Shown here piece by piece: positions 1 to 7,426 of a stretch of 11,090 nucleotides of DNA. The translations under genes and the position numbers were made by a program. Below the pieces are notes generated by a model. The model was not told where the DNA came from. It ran no database searches and saw only the letters and a list, made by a program, of their open reading frames with translations. Positions within the stretch are counted from its first letter, which is position 1, and each line of letters starts with the position of its first letter. The DNA is from Chloroflexota bacterium (GTDB taxonomy: Bacteria > Chloroflexota > Dehalococcoidia > Bin125), in contig JAPPBK010000136.1 of the NCBI GenBank assembly GCA_026705105.1, forward strand, positions 1 to 11,090, written 5' to 3'.

Positions 1-2
1 CG

Positions 3-398
3 CACACGCAGTACTTCTCCGCGCCATGGGACCTGGGCGTGCGCAAGGCCAAGGAGATCCTGTTCCAGAACCGCTTCATCCCCGCGCTGGAGGCGAAGGA
101 GCTCGGCTTCGTCAACCAGGTCTACCCGGCCGATGTGCTCGAACGGAAGACGCTGGAGTACGCCTCCGAAGTGGCCGAGCGTTCGCCGATGGCGCTGCGC
201 CAGATCAAGCACTCGATCAACAACATGCAGGACGGCCAGGGCTTCACCACCCACATCAACGCCAGCTTCATGACCTACGCGGTGGGCGCGCGCTTCGGAC
301 AGCCCGACCCGCGCATGGTCAAAGGCAGGCGCCAGCTCTCCCCCGTCGCGGAGGCGTTGGCCAAGCTCAAGCCCTGGCCTCGACCACGTCAGGACTGA
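3..398 (+). CDS. Enoyl-CoA hydratase/isomerase (crotonase family), C-terminal part only
   Basis: The gene enters from the left edge of the window. The open frame runs from base 3 (His-Thr-Gln-Tyr) to TGA at 396-398 and gives about 131 C-terminal residues. The segment KAKEILFQNRFIPALEAKEL, followed by GFVNQVYP and then AERSPMALRQIKHSIN, is the typical second half of crotonase-fold proteins: the 'A-x-E-A-x-x-x-G-x-V' stretch, then the helices packing on the neighbouring subunit. Family members hydrate, isomerise or hydrolyse acyl-CoA thioesters in the cytoplasm. The oxyanion-hole and catalytic Glu region lies upstream of the window, so the exact reaction cannot be assigned. A GTG at 39 is an internal codon, not a start, because the family motif continues upstream of it. 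The CoA-transferase gene starts 14 nt downstream, suggesting one operon for acyl-CoA metabolism. Confidence 0.88.
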   Translation, partial: HTQYFSAPWDLGVRKAKEILFQNRFIPALEAKELGFVNQVYPADVLERKTLEYASEVAERSPMALRQIKHSINNMQDGQGFTTHINASFMTYAVGARFGQPDPRMVKGRRQLSPVAEALAKLKPWPRPRQD

Positions 399-412
399 CA
401 GGATCGACGGCC

Positions 413-2746
413 GTGAGCGACGGCGACTTGCTTCAGGACATCCGCGTGGTTGAGTTCAGCCGCGAGGCGCCGGCCGCTGCCTGCGCGCGCGAGTTCGCTC
501 GCTGGGGCGCGGACGTGCGCTGCTTCGAGGCGCCCGACTCTCACCTGCGTGGCGCGCCGCCGATCATCGAGCGCGACGGCGAGCCATACTCATTGCTGCG
601 TCACTCGTTACTGATCGGCAAGACGATGGGCGCCGGCGACTGGCGCTCGGAATTGGACGATGCCGATGTGCTGATCAGCGACGCGCCGCTCGACCAGCTG
701 GGCGGCGTTGCCAAGGAGTTTCCACAGCTCGTCGTCGTCCATCTCTCCCCGTTCGGGACGGACGGGCCGTATGCGGATTTCCTGGCCGACGACCTGATCG
801 TGCAGGCGCTGGCCGGCTTCATGGGCACCAACGGTCTGGCGGGCCGCGAGCCGCTGGCCGCCCCGGCCGCGATCATCCCGCGCGCGCTCGGCATCCTGGG
901 CGCGGTCGCCGCGCTGGCGGCGCTGCTCGATAGGATGCACTCGGGTCGCGGCGAATGGATCGAGCTGTCCTCGCTGGAGGCCTGCTCGACGCTGATCATG
1001 TCGCTGCGCTCGGAGTTCTCGGGCGAGGCGTTACCCAGGGTCGGCGGCACGCCCGGCTGGGCCGAAGTGATACAGACCGCCGACGGCTACATCACGCTCT
1101 CGCCCTGGTCCAAGGAGACGCTGCGCAACCTGCCGATCGCGTTCGGCGTCGAGCCGCCGCCGGGCGAGCTGCTGGAGGGCGAAGCGCGATTCGCCGAGCA
1201 GGAGCCGTCGAAGGCGTACGTGCGACCGATCGTCGAATCGCTGGACGCCGAGACGATCTGGACCCAGCTGTCCGAACTCGGCTCGGTGATGGCGATGCAT
1301 CGCTCGGCGCGGCAGTTGCTCGACGATCCGCAACTCAAGGCGATTGAGTTCTTCCACCAGGAACAAGGGCTGACCGGCTCCGGTCGCGCGATGCGCGTCA
1401 CGGAGACCGAGCACGATGCGGCTCGCGCCGATCGCGTTGCACTAAGGCCGCGTCCGCAGTCAAGCACGGGACCGCTGGACGGTCTGCGGGTCGTCGATTT
1501 CACCCATGCCTGGCTAGGGCCGTATGCGACGACGCTGTTGAGCGACCTCGGCGCGGAGGTGATCAAGGTCGAGGGACCGAAGCGTCCCGACCTCTGGCGC
1601 TACGACGCAGCCGAGCCGATGCGCGTCGTAGCGCCGGACGCGCATCCGCTCAACGTGCGGCCCAACTTCAACATGGCCAACCGGGGCAAACGCACGGTGT
1701 CGATCGCGCTGGACACCGATCAGGGACGCGAGATTGCGCTCGACCTGATCGCGCGCGCCGATGTCGTGCTGGAGAACTTCCGTCCGCGAGTGCTGGAGAA
1801 TCTGCGCCTGACGCACGAGCGCATGCGCGAGGTGAATCCGCAGATTGCGCTGGTCTCGTTCTCGGGATTCGGTACCGGAGGTCCCTACGACAACTTCCGC
1901 GCCAACGGCGGCACGACCGAAGGCAACGCCGGCTGGGACCTGCTCTACGGCTACGCCGGCGAAGCGCCGCTGATGCTGGGCACGATGCAGGCCGATCCGA
2001 TCGTCGGCGCGCAGATGGCGGCCGCGGCGCTGGCGGCGGTCTTGCGCGCGCAGGACGGGCGAGCCGCGATCCATGTCGAGGGCTCGATGTTTGAGTCCGC
2101 TGTCTCCTACATCGACGAGTACCTGCTGGCCGCCTCGGTGGGTGAAGAGATGCCTGAACGCAACGGCAACCGCGTTCCAGGCGCGGCGCCGCACGAGTGC
2201 TTCCGCTGCGCCGACGCCGTCGACGGACGCGACGAATGGATCGCGATCTCCGTGCCCGACGAAGCGACCTGGCTGCGGCTGGCCGAGTTTGCCGACCTGG
2301 ATCGTCCGGAGTGGCGCACCTCGGCCGGGCGAAAGGGCTGTGAAACGGAACTGGAACACGCGCTCACTGACTGGACGCGGTACTGGAACGCGCAGACGCT
2401 GCAGCACCGGTTGCAGCAGATCGGTGTGCCGGCGGCAGCAGTGCACTCGACGTTGACTCACCTGCGAGATCCACACCTGGCCGCGCGCAACTGGTGGCTG
2501 CACCTGACCCATCCCGACACCGGCACGCGACAGTACCAGGGATTTCCCTGGCGGCTGCGGCGTCGGCCGGCCGCCTGTGAGCGCCCGGCGCCGAGAATGG
2601 GCGAACACACCGTTGAGATCCTGTCGGAGACGCTTGGTTACGAGGATGAGCGCATCGAGCGGCTGCTCGCCGACGAGGTGATCGCCGGCCTGACCGACAA
2701 GCGCGTCCGTGGGGCGCCCGCGCCGCGCCCGATCAGCCCGCGCTAG
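413..2746 (+). CDS. Tandem two-domain CaiB/BaiF family III CoA-transferase; first domain probably inactive
   Basis: A 777-aa protein, about twice the usual 380-450 aa of family III CoA-transferases, which move CoA between carboxylic acids through an Asp-bound acyl intermediate. Domain 1 covers about residues 5-345 (opens with IRVVEFSREAP). Domain 2 runs from about 353 to the end (opens with GPLDGLRVVDFTHAWLGPYA, then LGAEVIKVEGP). In domain 2 the catalytic Asp is Asp528, in the pattern P-L-M-L-G-T-M-Q-A-D-P. Aligning domain 1 without gaps from its own GREPL to domain 2's GEAPL puts Pro156 at that position, so domain 1 should not form the acyl-enzyme. The GTG start at 413 was chosen because it directly precedes the first domain, has AGGA nine bases upstream, and leaves a 14-nt gap after the crotonase gene. 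The frame stays open upstream to base 26, but that stretch overlaps the crotonase gene and shows no homology. Substrate unknown; racemase-like members (alpha-methylacyl-CoA racemase) are an alternative role. Confidence 0.9.
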   Translation: MSDGDLLQDIRVVEFSREAPAAACAREFARWGADVRCFEAPDSHLRGAPPIIERDGEPYSLLRHSLLIGKTMGAGDWRSELDDADVLISDAPLDQLGGVAKEFPQLVVVHLSPFGTDGPYADFLADDLIVQALAGFMGTNGLAGREPLAAPAAIIPRALGILGAVAALAALLDRMHSGRGEWIELSSLEACSTLIMSLRSEFSGEALPRVGGTPGWAEVIQTADGYITLSPWSKETLRNLPIAFGVEPPPGELLEGEARFAEQEPSKAYVRPIVESLDAETIWTQLSELGSVMAMHRSARQLLDDPQLKAIEFFHQEQGLTGSGRAMRVTETEHDAARADRVALRPRPQSSTGPLDGLRVVDFTHAWLGPYATTLLSDLGAEVIKVEGPKRPDLWRYDAAEPMRVVAPDAHPLNVRPNFNMANRGKRTVSIALDTDQGREIALDLIARADVVLENFRPRVLENLRLTHERMREVNPQIALVSFSGFGTGGPYDNFRANGGTTEGNAGWDLLYGYAGEAPLMLGTMQADPIVGAQMAAAALAAVLRAQDGRAAIHVEGSMFESAVSYIDEYLLAASVGEEMPERNGNRVPGAAPHECFRCADAVDGRDEWIAISVPDEATWLRLAEFADLDRPEWRTSAGRKGCETELEHALTDWTRYWNAQTLQHRLQQIGVPAAAVHSTLTHLRDPHLAARNWWLHLTHPDTGTRQYQGFPWRLRRRPAACERPAPRMGEHTVEILSETLGYEDERIERLLADEVIAGLTDKRVRGAPAPRPISPR

Positions 2747-2751
2747 CAAGG

Positions 2752-2769
2752 CCGGCATCGGACTGCCGG
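2752..2769. terminator. Small inverted repeat between convergent genes, possible bidirectional terminator
   Basis: CCGGCA at 2752-2757 and TGCCGG at 2764-2769 form a perfect 6-bp GC-rich stem with a 6-nt loop. It lies in the 42-nt gap between the stop codons of the CoA-transferase (plus) and the kinase (minus), where a terminator serving both strands would be expected. There is no following T-run, so it is not a textbook intrinsic terminator, and a 6-bp stem can arise by chance in GC-rich DNA. Confidence 0.35.
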
Positions 2770-2788
2770 GTCGCCTGTGGTTGAGCGA

Positions 2789-3790
2789 TCAGAATCCGAA
2801 GGCTTCGACCTGCCGACAGCCTTCCTCGACCCACTCCTCCAAGCCCTCGCGTCTGCCGAGCTCCGGCCGATTCCATTGCCAACTGATCACGACGAGATGG
2901 CGGAGCAGCAGGAACAGGGGTAACCACTCTTCCGCCTCGCTGCTGAAGGGTCGGAGTTCGCGGTAGCCGGCCAGCATCGCCTGGTAGATGCGGTCGTAGT
3001 CGGGGCGTTGCTGGAGCCTGAACAGCGCCACCGCGAGGTCGTACTGGTGCCAGCCCCAGCCGGCGTCGTCAAAGTCGAAGATTTGCAGTGCGCCGTCTGG
3101 GCGGACGAGGACATTGTGTGCATGCAGGTCGGCGTGGATCATCGAATAGGATTGCGGATCCTTACCACAATCGGAGAGCAAGGCGCGTATGCCCTCACGG
3201 GCCCGTCCGAGAGTCGCCCGCTGCTCCGTGGCGAGGATCGGGATGTCCCAGAAGCGACCCCAGAACGGCGCCTCACCGACGTATCCGGGGAGATCGAAGG
3301 CGTGCCGTGTGAAGCCGTCGGGGGCATCCCACTCGCTTGCCTGGTTGTGGCAGGCGGCCATGATGCGGCCCATCTCGCGAAAGTGGTCGGCGATTCGGTC
3401 GCCCGACGCTTCACATTCGATCACGCTGCTCAGCAGCTCGCCTTCCATCCACTCGACCAACCCGACCGCGCGCGACGACGTGCCGTCGAGCGTAGGAATC
3501 GTCGCGTAACCAGGGCCCTCCAGGGTGCGCACGCCGACAGGCACGTGAATCCCAGCCTTGTTCAGAGCCTCGGTCCAGATCAGTTCCGACTCCAGCTCGG
3601 CCAGCGAGTGATAGCCCGGACGGTGAATCCGCAACGCGAACGCGCGTCCCTCGGGCATTGACAGCTTGAAGACCGTGTTCTCGCTGCGCGAGACCAGCTC
3701 GATTGCGTCCGGGGACAGGCCCCAGTGCGGCAACGCGCGCTCAGCGATGTCGCGCAACTCTTCGTTGCTCAGATCGTTGGGCTCGAGCAT
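2789..3790 (-). CDS. APH/choline-kinase-fold small-molecule phosphotransferase
   Basis: A 333-aa cytoplasmic kinase of the aminoglycoside phosphotransferase/homoserine kinase II-like superfamily. The Brenner motif HADLHAHN carries the catalytic Asp221 and the metal-binding Asn226. It is followed by IFDFDDAGWGW, with the Mg-binding Asp at about 239. The N-terminal lobe shows SENTVFKLSM, then FALRIHRPGY, the nucleotide-binding strand region. Family members transfer phosphate from ATP to a hydroxyl on a small molecule (choline, homoserine, hydroxylysine, aminoglycosides); the substrate here cannot be read from sequence. ATG at 3788-3790 was chosen because it begins 4 nt after the aminotransferase stop codon. 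An upstream TTG at 3823 would add 11 residues overlapping that gene. No clear Shine-Dalgarno is visible, consistent with translational coupling to the gene before it. The pairing with a class III PLP enzyme suggests a kinase plus phospho-lyase pathway rather than antibiotic resistance. Confidence 0.88.
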   Translation of the reverse strand: MLEPNDLSNEELRDIAERALPHWGLSPDAIELVSRSENTVFKLSMPEGRAFALRIHRPGYHSLAELESELIWTEALNKAGIHVPVGVRTLEGPGYATIPTLDGTSSRAVGLVEWMEGELLSSVIECEASGDRIADHFREMGRIMAACHNQASEWDAPDGFTRHAFDLPGYVGEAPFWGRFWDIPILATEQRATLGRAREGIRALLSDCGKDPQSYSMIHADLHAHNVLVRPDGALQIFDFDDAGWGWHQYDLAVALFRLQQRPDYDRIYQAMLAGYRELRPFSSEAEEWLPLFLLLRHLVVISWQWNRPELGRREGLEEWVEEGCRQVEAFGF

Positions 3791-3794
3791 CGAA

Positions 3795-5078
3795 TCAGAC
3801 CGGCTCGGCGATGGCAGCGTCAAACGCCTCGAGGAACATGTCGGCCTGTTCCCGCTGGAGCACCAGCGGCGGGCGCACCTTGAGTACGTTGCCGAACTCG
3901 CCTGCCTGACCCATCAGGAATCCGGCCTGCCGCAGGCGATTGACGATCACCGAAGCGCCCGCGGGATCCGGTTGCTTGCTCTCGCGGTCGGTCACCCACT
4001 CCATGCCGATGAACAGGCCGTGACCGCGCACGTCGGACATCGGCTCGCAGCCTTCCTGGAGGGAGCGCAGGTTGTCGATCAAGTAGCCGCCCACATCAGC
4101 GACACTTTCGACCAGTCCCTCGTCTTCGATCACGCCCAGCACGGCCTCGCCGACGGCCGCCTGCAGCGGACTGGAGGCGAACGTGTTGAAGTAGCGCGTC
4201 TTGTCACGGAACGTCTCGACCAGTTCGCGGGAGGCAACGACACCGGCCAGGGGCAACCCATTGCCCATCGGCTTGCCCATGCTGACGATGTCGGGCCTGA
4301 CGCCCGTAGTCTCGTATCCCCACCAACTGCCGGAGCGTGCGAAGCCGGCCTGGACCTCATCGCAGATGAACAGTCCGCCCGAATCGCGGACCATCTCCGC
4401 CGCGCGGGGCATGAACCCGGGCGGGATGTCGGGCAGACCCTCGTTGGCCAGGATCGAGCAGACCATCATCCCCGCGAAGGGAACCCCGTCCTCGGCGAAG
4501 CCGTCGATCTCGGCGCGCAGTCGAGCCAGGTACGCATCGGTCAGCGCCTCAGCGTCGAGTCCGTCCTCGATCGGCCGATAGCGCTGAGGCACCGGGATCG
4601 AGCGGAACTCCGGCTCGTGCTCGCCGCGCAGACGCGAGAGTTTGCGCACCTCTGTCGAGTTGCCGTGATAGGCGGCCTGCGTGTAGATCAGCCCCCGCCC
4701 CCCGGTCGCGGCGCGCGCCATCAACACCGCAATCTCGTTCGCTTCCGTGCCGCTGCAGGCGAACACGGCCGTGGTCAGGTGATCCGCGTGCAAAGACGTG
4801 AGGTGCTCGGCGTAGTCGAGGATGCCCTCGTGCAGGTAGCGTGAGTGCACGTTGAGCGTCTCCGACTGCCGCTGCATCGCCTCAACCACGTGCGGGTGCG
4901 CATGGCCAACGCAAGGCACGTTGTTGTAGAGGTCGAGGTAGCGCCGTCCGTCCGCGTCGAAGAGCCAGACGCCCTCGCCACGCACGATATGCACCGGATC
5001 GTCGTAGAAGGTGGCGATGCCCGCTCCCAGCAGCCTCGCGCGGCGCTCGAGCAGGTCTTGAGTTGTCGGTGTTGTCAT
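3795..5078 (-). CDS. Class III PLP-dependent aminotransferase or phospho-lyase
   Basis: A 427-aa fold-type I PLP enzyme, full length for class III aminotransferases. Visible landmarks: NNVPCVGHAHP near 52-62; SGTEAN at 109-114 (phosphate binding); AAYHGN at 135-140; ICDEVQAGF with Asp240 (pyridine N contact) and Gln243; and SMGKPMGNGLPLAGV with the Schiff-base Lys269. The N-terminal pattern (LDLYNNVPCVGHAHP, then LNVHSRYLHEGILDYAE) is closer, by recollection, to the ethanolamine-phosphate/5-phosphohydroxylysine phospho-lyase subgroup than to ornithine- or GABA-type enzymes, but this was not tested by alignment. ATG at 5076-5078 is preceded by AGGA about 10 nt upstream; the longer open frame to 5273 would run into the divergent EthD-like gene. 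The kinase starts 4 nt after this gene's stop, so the two are almost certainly co-transcribed. Confidence 0.92.
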   Translation of the reverse strand: MTTPTTQDLLERRARLLGAGIATFYDDPVHIVRGEGVWLFDADGRRYLDLYNNVPCVGHAHPHVVEAMQRQSETLNVHSRYLHEGILDYAEHLTSLHADHLTTAVFACSGTEANEIAVLMARAATGGRGLIYTQAAYHGNSTEVRKLSRLRGEHEPEFRSIPVPQRYRPIEDGLDAEALTDAYLARLRAEIDGFAEDGVPFAGMMVCSILANEGLPDIPPGFMPRAAEMVRDSGGLFICDEVQAGFARSGSWWGYETTGVRPDIVSMGKPMGNGLPLAGVVASRELVETFRDKTRYFNTFASSPLQAAVGEAVLGVIEDEGLVESVADVGGYLIDNLRSLQEGCEPMSDVRGHGLFIGMEWVTDRESKQPDPAGASVIVNRLRQAGFLMGQAGEFGNVLKVRPPLVLQREQADMFLEAFDAAIAEPV

Positions 5079-5172
5079 GCCGCGATTGTCCTCGCTGGAC
5101 CGCACGGTTGCAAGCACCGGCGCGTAGACTCGGCCCAAACCGCACAGCGCTCCCCGCCGAAGGGAACCAACA
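5079..5172. promoter_or_regulatory. Divergent intergenic region between the PLP enzyme and the EthD-like gene
   Basis: This 94-nt spacer separates two genes transcribed away from each other, so it should hold both promoters. Ribosome binding sites are visible at each end: AAGGGA upstream of GTG 5173 on the plus strand, and AGGA upstream of ATG 5078 on the minus strand. No convincing -35/-10 pair was found on inspection; TTGCAA at 5108-5113 has no partner at a normal distance. Confidence 0.4.
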
Positions 5173-5919
5173 GTGAGCAATGCAATCTCAACGACGCCCG
5201 GCGCGAAGATGATGTTCATGATCCGCCGACGCGAGGACGCGTCGCGCGACGAGATGATCGCGCACTGGTACAAGAATCACATGCCTGGCGTACTCCAAGC
5301 GCAAGAGGAAGCGGTCGCGGCAGGCCGCAAGCCGGCCCGCAGGTATCTGGTCACGCTGTTCAACGCTGAACAAGGGGAGCAGAGGGCTCGGCCGACCTTT
5401 GACGGCATGGCCCAGCTCTGGTTTGACCGGCCGTTGCGCAAGCCCACCGGCCCGATGTTTACCGAACCGCGAGACACCTTCGATCAGAAGGTCGAACCGT
5501 TCGTGCCCTGGGCGACCACCGAACACGTCGTGATCGACGGGGCCGACGATCTGCCCGTCGTGCCGTTGACGCTGAATGAGCCATTCCCGACGACTCGCAG
5601 CAACCTGTTCAAAGTCTCGTTCCTCGTCAAGGCGAAGGAGGGCGTTGACTGGGATGAGTTCTTCCGCGTCTGGCTGGAAGACCACGCGCCCAACGTCAAG
5701 CAGACCATGCATCAGGTTGGCGGGCTGCGCTATGTGGTCAGCCACAGCATGGATCCGGATGACGAGCCCTACGCCGGCATGGCCGAGCTGTACTTCCGCG
5801 ATCCATCCGGCTGGGCCGACTATGGCGAGACGATCAAGCCCGACGCGTTCGGGCCGATGGTCGACGGAGGCGCGACCATCTGGTTTGGCGCCGACACGGA
5901 GCTGATCGGGATTCCCTGA
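5173..5919 (+). CDS. Tandem EthD-like (dimeric alpha/beta-barrel) domain protein
   Basis: A 248-aa soluble protein made of two EthD-type ferredoxin-like repeats. The repeat is visible directly: MMFMIRRREDASRDEMIAHW with W32-x3-H36-x-P38 in the first half, and FKVSFLVKAKEGVDWDEFF with W167-x3-H171-x-P173 in the second. Each half also carries a later strand with the aromatic pattern M-A-x-L-x-F (MAQLWF, MAELYF). EthD was named for a protein needed for ethyl tert-butyl ether degradation by a P450 system, but most homologues have no known activity; related folds bind small hydrophobic compounds or act as monooxygenases, isomerases or dehydratases. GTG at 5173 is chosen because AAGGGA lies 8 nt upstream. 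It is divergent from the PLP enzyme and 110 nt upstream of the broken amidase, with a hairpin repeat between. Function unassigned. Confidence 0.85.
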   Translation: MSNAISTTPGAKMMFMIRRREDASRDEMIAHWYKNHMPGVLQAQEEAVAAGRKPARRYLVTLFNAEQGEQRARPTFDGMAQLWFDRPLRKPTGPMFTEPRDTFDQKVEPFVPWATTEHVVIDGADDLPVVPLTLNEPFPTTRSNLFKVSFLVKAKEGVDWDEFFRVWLEDHAPNVKQTMHQVGGLRYVVSHSMDPDDEPYAGMAELYFRDPSGWADYGETIKPDAFGPMVDGGATIWFGADTELIGIP

Positions 5920-5925
5920 CTCACT

Positions 5926-5968
5926 CTCCCCCCGCTCCGCGGGGGGAGATGCCGAAGGCAGAAGGGGG
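5926..5968 (+). repeat. 43-nt hairpin repeat, copy 1
   Basis: Arms CTCCCCCCGC (5926-5935) and GCGGGGGGAG (5939-5948) form a perfect 10-bp stem with a 3-nt TCC loop. The tail ATGCCGAAGGCAGAAGGGGG contains the mini-palindrome GCC-GAA-GGC. It begins 6 nt after the EthD-like stop codon, so here it could also work as a terminator or RNA-stabilising stem-loop. It differs from copies 2 and 3 only in the loop and one or two tail bases. Confidence 0.9.
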
Positions 5969-6029
5969 CTTCCGGATGCCGACTGGCAACGCCCCCGAAG
6001 GAAGCGCATGCAGATAGAGGAGCGCAGCT

Positions 6030-7426
6030 ATGACCGACGAACTCGCCTACGCCACGATCGAGGAGCTTGCGCCGCGGATCGCCTCCGGGGAGCTGTCGCC
6101 GGTCGATCTGACCCAGGCGCAGCTGGACCGCATTGAGGCGCATGACGGCCGGCTCAAGAGCTACGCCACGGTGATGGCCGAGTCGGCCCTGGCCGAGGCG
6201 CGGCAGGCTGTCGATGAGATTGCCGCGGGCAACTATCGCGGTCCCCTGCACGGCATCCCGATCGCGGTCAAGGACCTCTGTTACACGACCGGCGTGCGCA
6301 CGATGGGCGGGACGAAGGTGCTGGAGGACTTGATCCCCGACTTCGATTCGACCGTCGTCGCCCGATTCAAGAACGCCGGCGCGGTGCTGCTGGGTAAGCT
6401 CAACCTGACCGAGGGCGCGATGGCCGGCTACAACCGGGCCCGCCAGGTGCCGGTCAATCCGTGGGCCTCGGACCGCTGGACGGGCGTCTCCTCCAGCGGA
6501 TCCGGGGTCGCGACGGCGGCAGGCCTCTGCTACGCCTCGTTGGGCAGCGACACCGGCGGTTCGATTCGCGGGCCGTCGGCATCCTGCGGCATCGTCGGGC
6601 TGAAGCCGACCTGGGGTCGGGTCAGCCGTTATGGCGTGCTCGACCTGGCCCAGTCGCTCGACCACGTCGGGCCGATGTGCCGCTCGACCTGGGACTGCGC
6701 GGTCACGCTCGAAGTGATCGCCGGCGACGATCCGAACGATCCGACCACGCTGCCCGAGCCCGCGCCGGCCATGCTCACAGGGATCGACGGCGGGGTCGCG
6801 GGGATGCGAATCGGCTACGACCGCCGCTACGCGAGCGAGGGTGTGAGCGCGCCGATCGCCGAGGCCGTGGCGGGCTCGGTGGAGATGCTGGCCTCGCTGG
6901 GCGCCGAGATCGTCGACCTGACGCTGCCGGACTTCGGCGCCTACATGGCCGACTGGCCGACGCTGTGCTCGGTCGAGGCGCTCTACGCGCACCTCGATCA
7001 CTTCCCCAGCCGAGCGGCCGACTACGGCAACTGGTTCGGCGCCTGGCTCGAACGCGGGTCATCGGTCAGCGCCACCGATTACGCCGCCGCCTGAATCCGC
7101 CGCGAGGAGTTGCGCGGGCTGCTGGCCCGCTGCTTCGCCGACATCGACATGCTTGCCTGCCCGGCCCAGGGCACGCTGCCGCACCAGGTGACCGAGGACA
7201 TGATGTACGACGACACGCCCGGCGAGTTCCAGTGGTCGCGGCTGCAGTACACCGCGCCCTGGGACATGAACCGCGCACCGACGCTGACGCTGCCCAACGG
7301 TTGGAGCGAAGAGGGTCTGCCGATCGCCCTGCAACTCGTCGGGCCGCTGGGCAGCGAGGCCCCCGCTGCCGCGCCGGTTACGCCTACGAGCAGGCGACCG
7401 ACTTCATGCGCAATCCGGAGCTTTAG
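6030..7426 (+). pseudogene. Amidase-signature family hydrolase, disrupted by an in-frame stop and a frameshift
   Basis: Amidase-signature enzymes hydrolyse amide bonds with a Ser-cisSer-Lys triad, and all three residues are present: Lys81 in IPIAVKDLC, cis-Ser155 in GVSSSGSG, and the nucleophile Ser178 in SDTGGSIRGPS. ATG 6030 has a strong AGAGGAG upstream. The frame is interrupted by TGA at 7092-7094 after 354 residues. The same frame continues with clear family sequence (IRREELRGLLARCFADIDML, then ACPAQGTLP and LPIALQLVGPLGSEA), so the stop is probably a CGA-to-TGA change. A second lesion, one base missing between 7360 and 7369 near a run of five C, moves the expected ending (AGYAYEQATDFMRNPEL, TAG at 7424-7426) into another frame. 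The repaired protein would be about 465 aa, normal for the family. Either the gene is decaying or the sequence has two errors. The product, if made, would lack the C-terminal part of the fold. Confidence 0.85.

Noticed and set aside
26..412. N-terminal extension of the CoA-transferase frame upstream of GTG 413
   Set aside because: It overlaps the crotonase gene in another frame, has low-complexity Arg/Gly/Ala composition and no domain match; the first CoA-transferase domain starts right after 413.
2789..3790. Kinase as an aminoglycoside resistance gene
   Set aside because: The fold is shared by many metabolic kinases, and tight coupling to a class III PLP enzyme points to metabolism; nothing marks it as a resistance determinant.
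3666..4844. 392-codon plus-strand open frame opposite the PLP enzyme
   Set aside because: The minus strand carries unmistakable class III PLP and kinase motifs; the plus frame shows no family pattern and is an antisense shadow.
7092..7094. TGA read as selenocysteine or programmed readthrough
   Set aside because: No stable hairpin of SECIS type was recognised just downstream, the position normally holds a non-catalytic residue, and the second lesion at 7360-7369 would remain unexplained.
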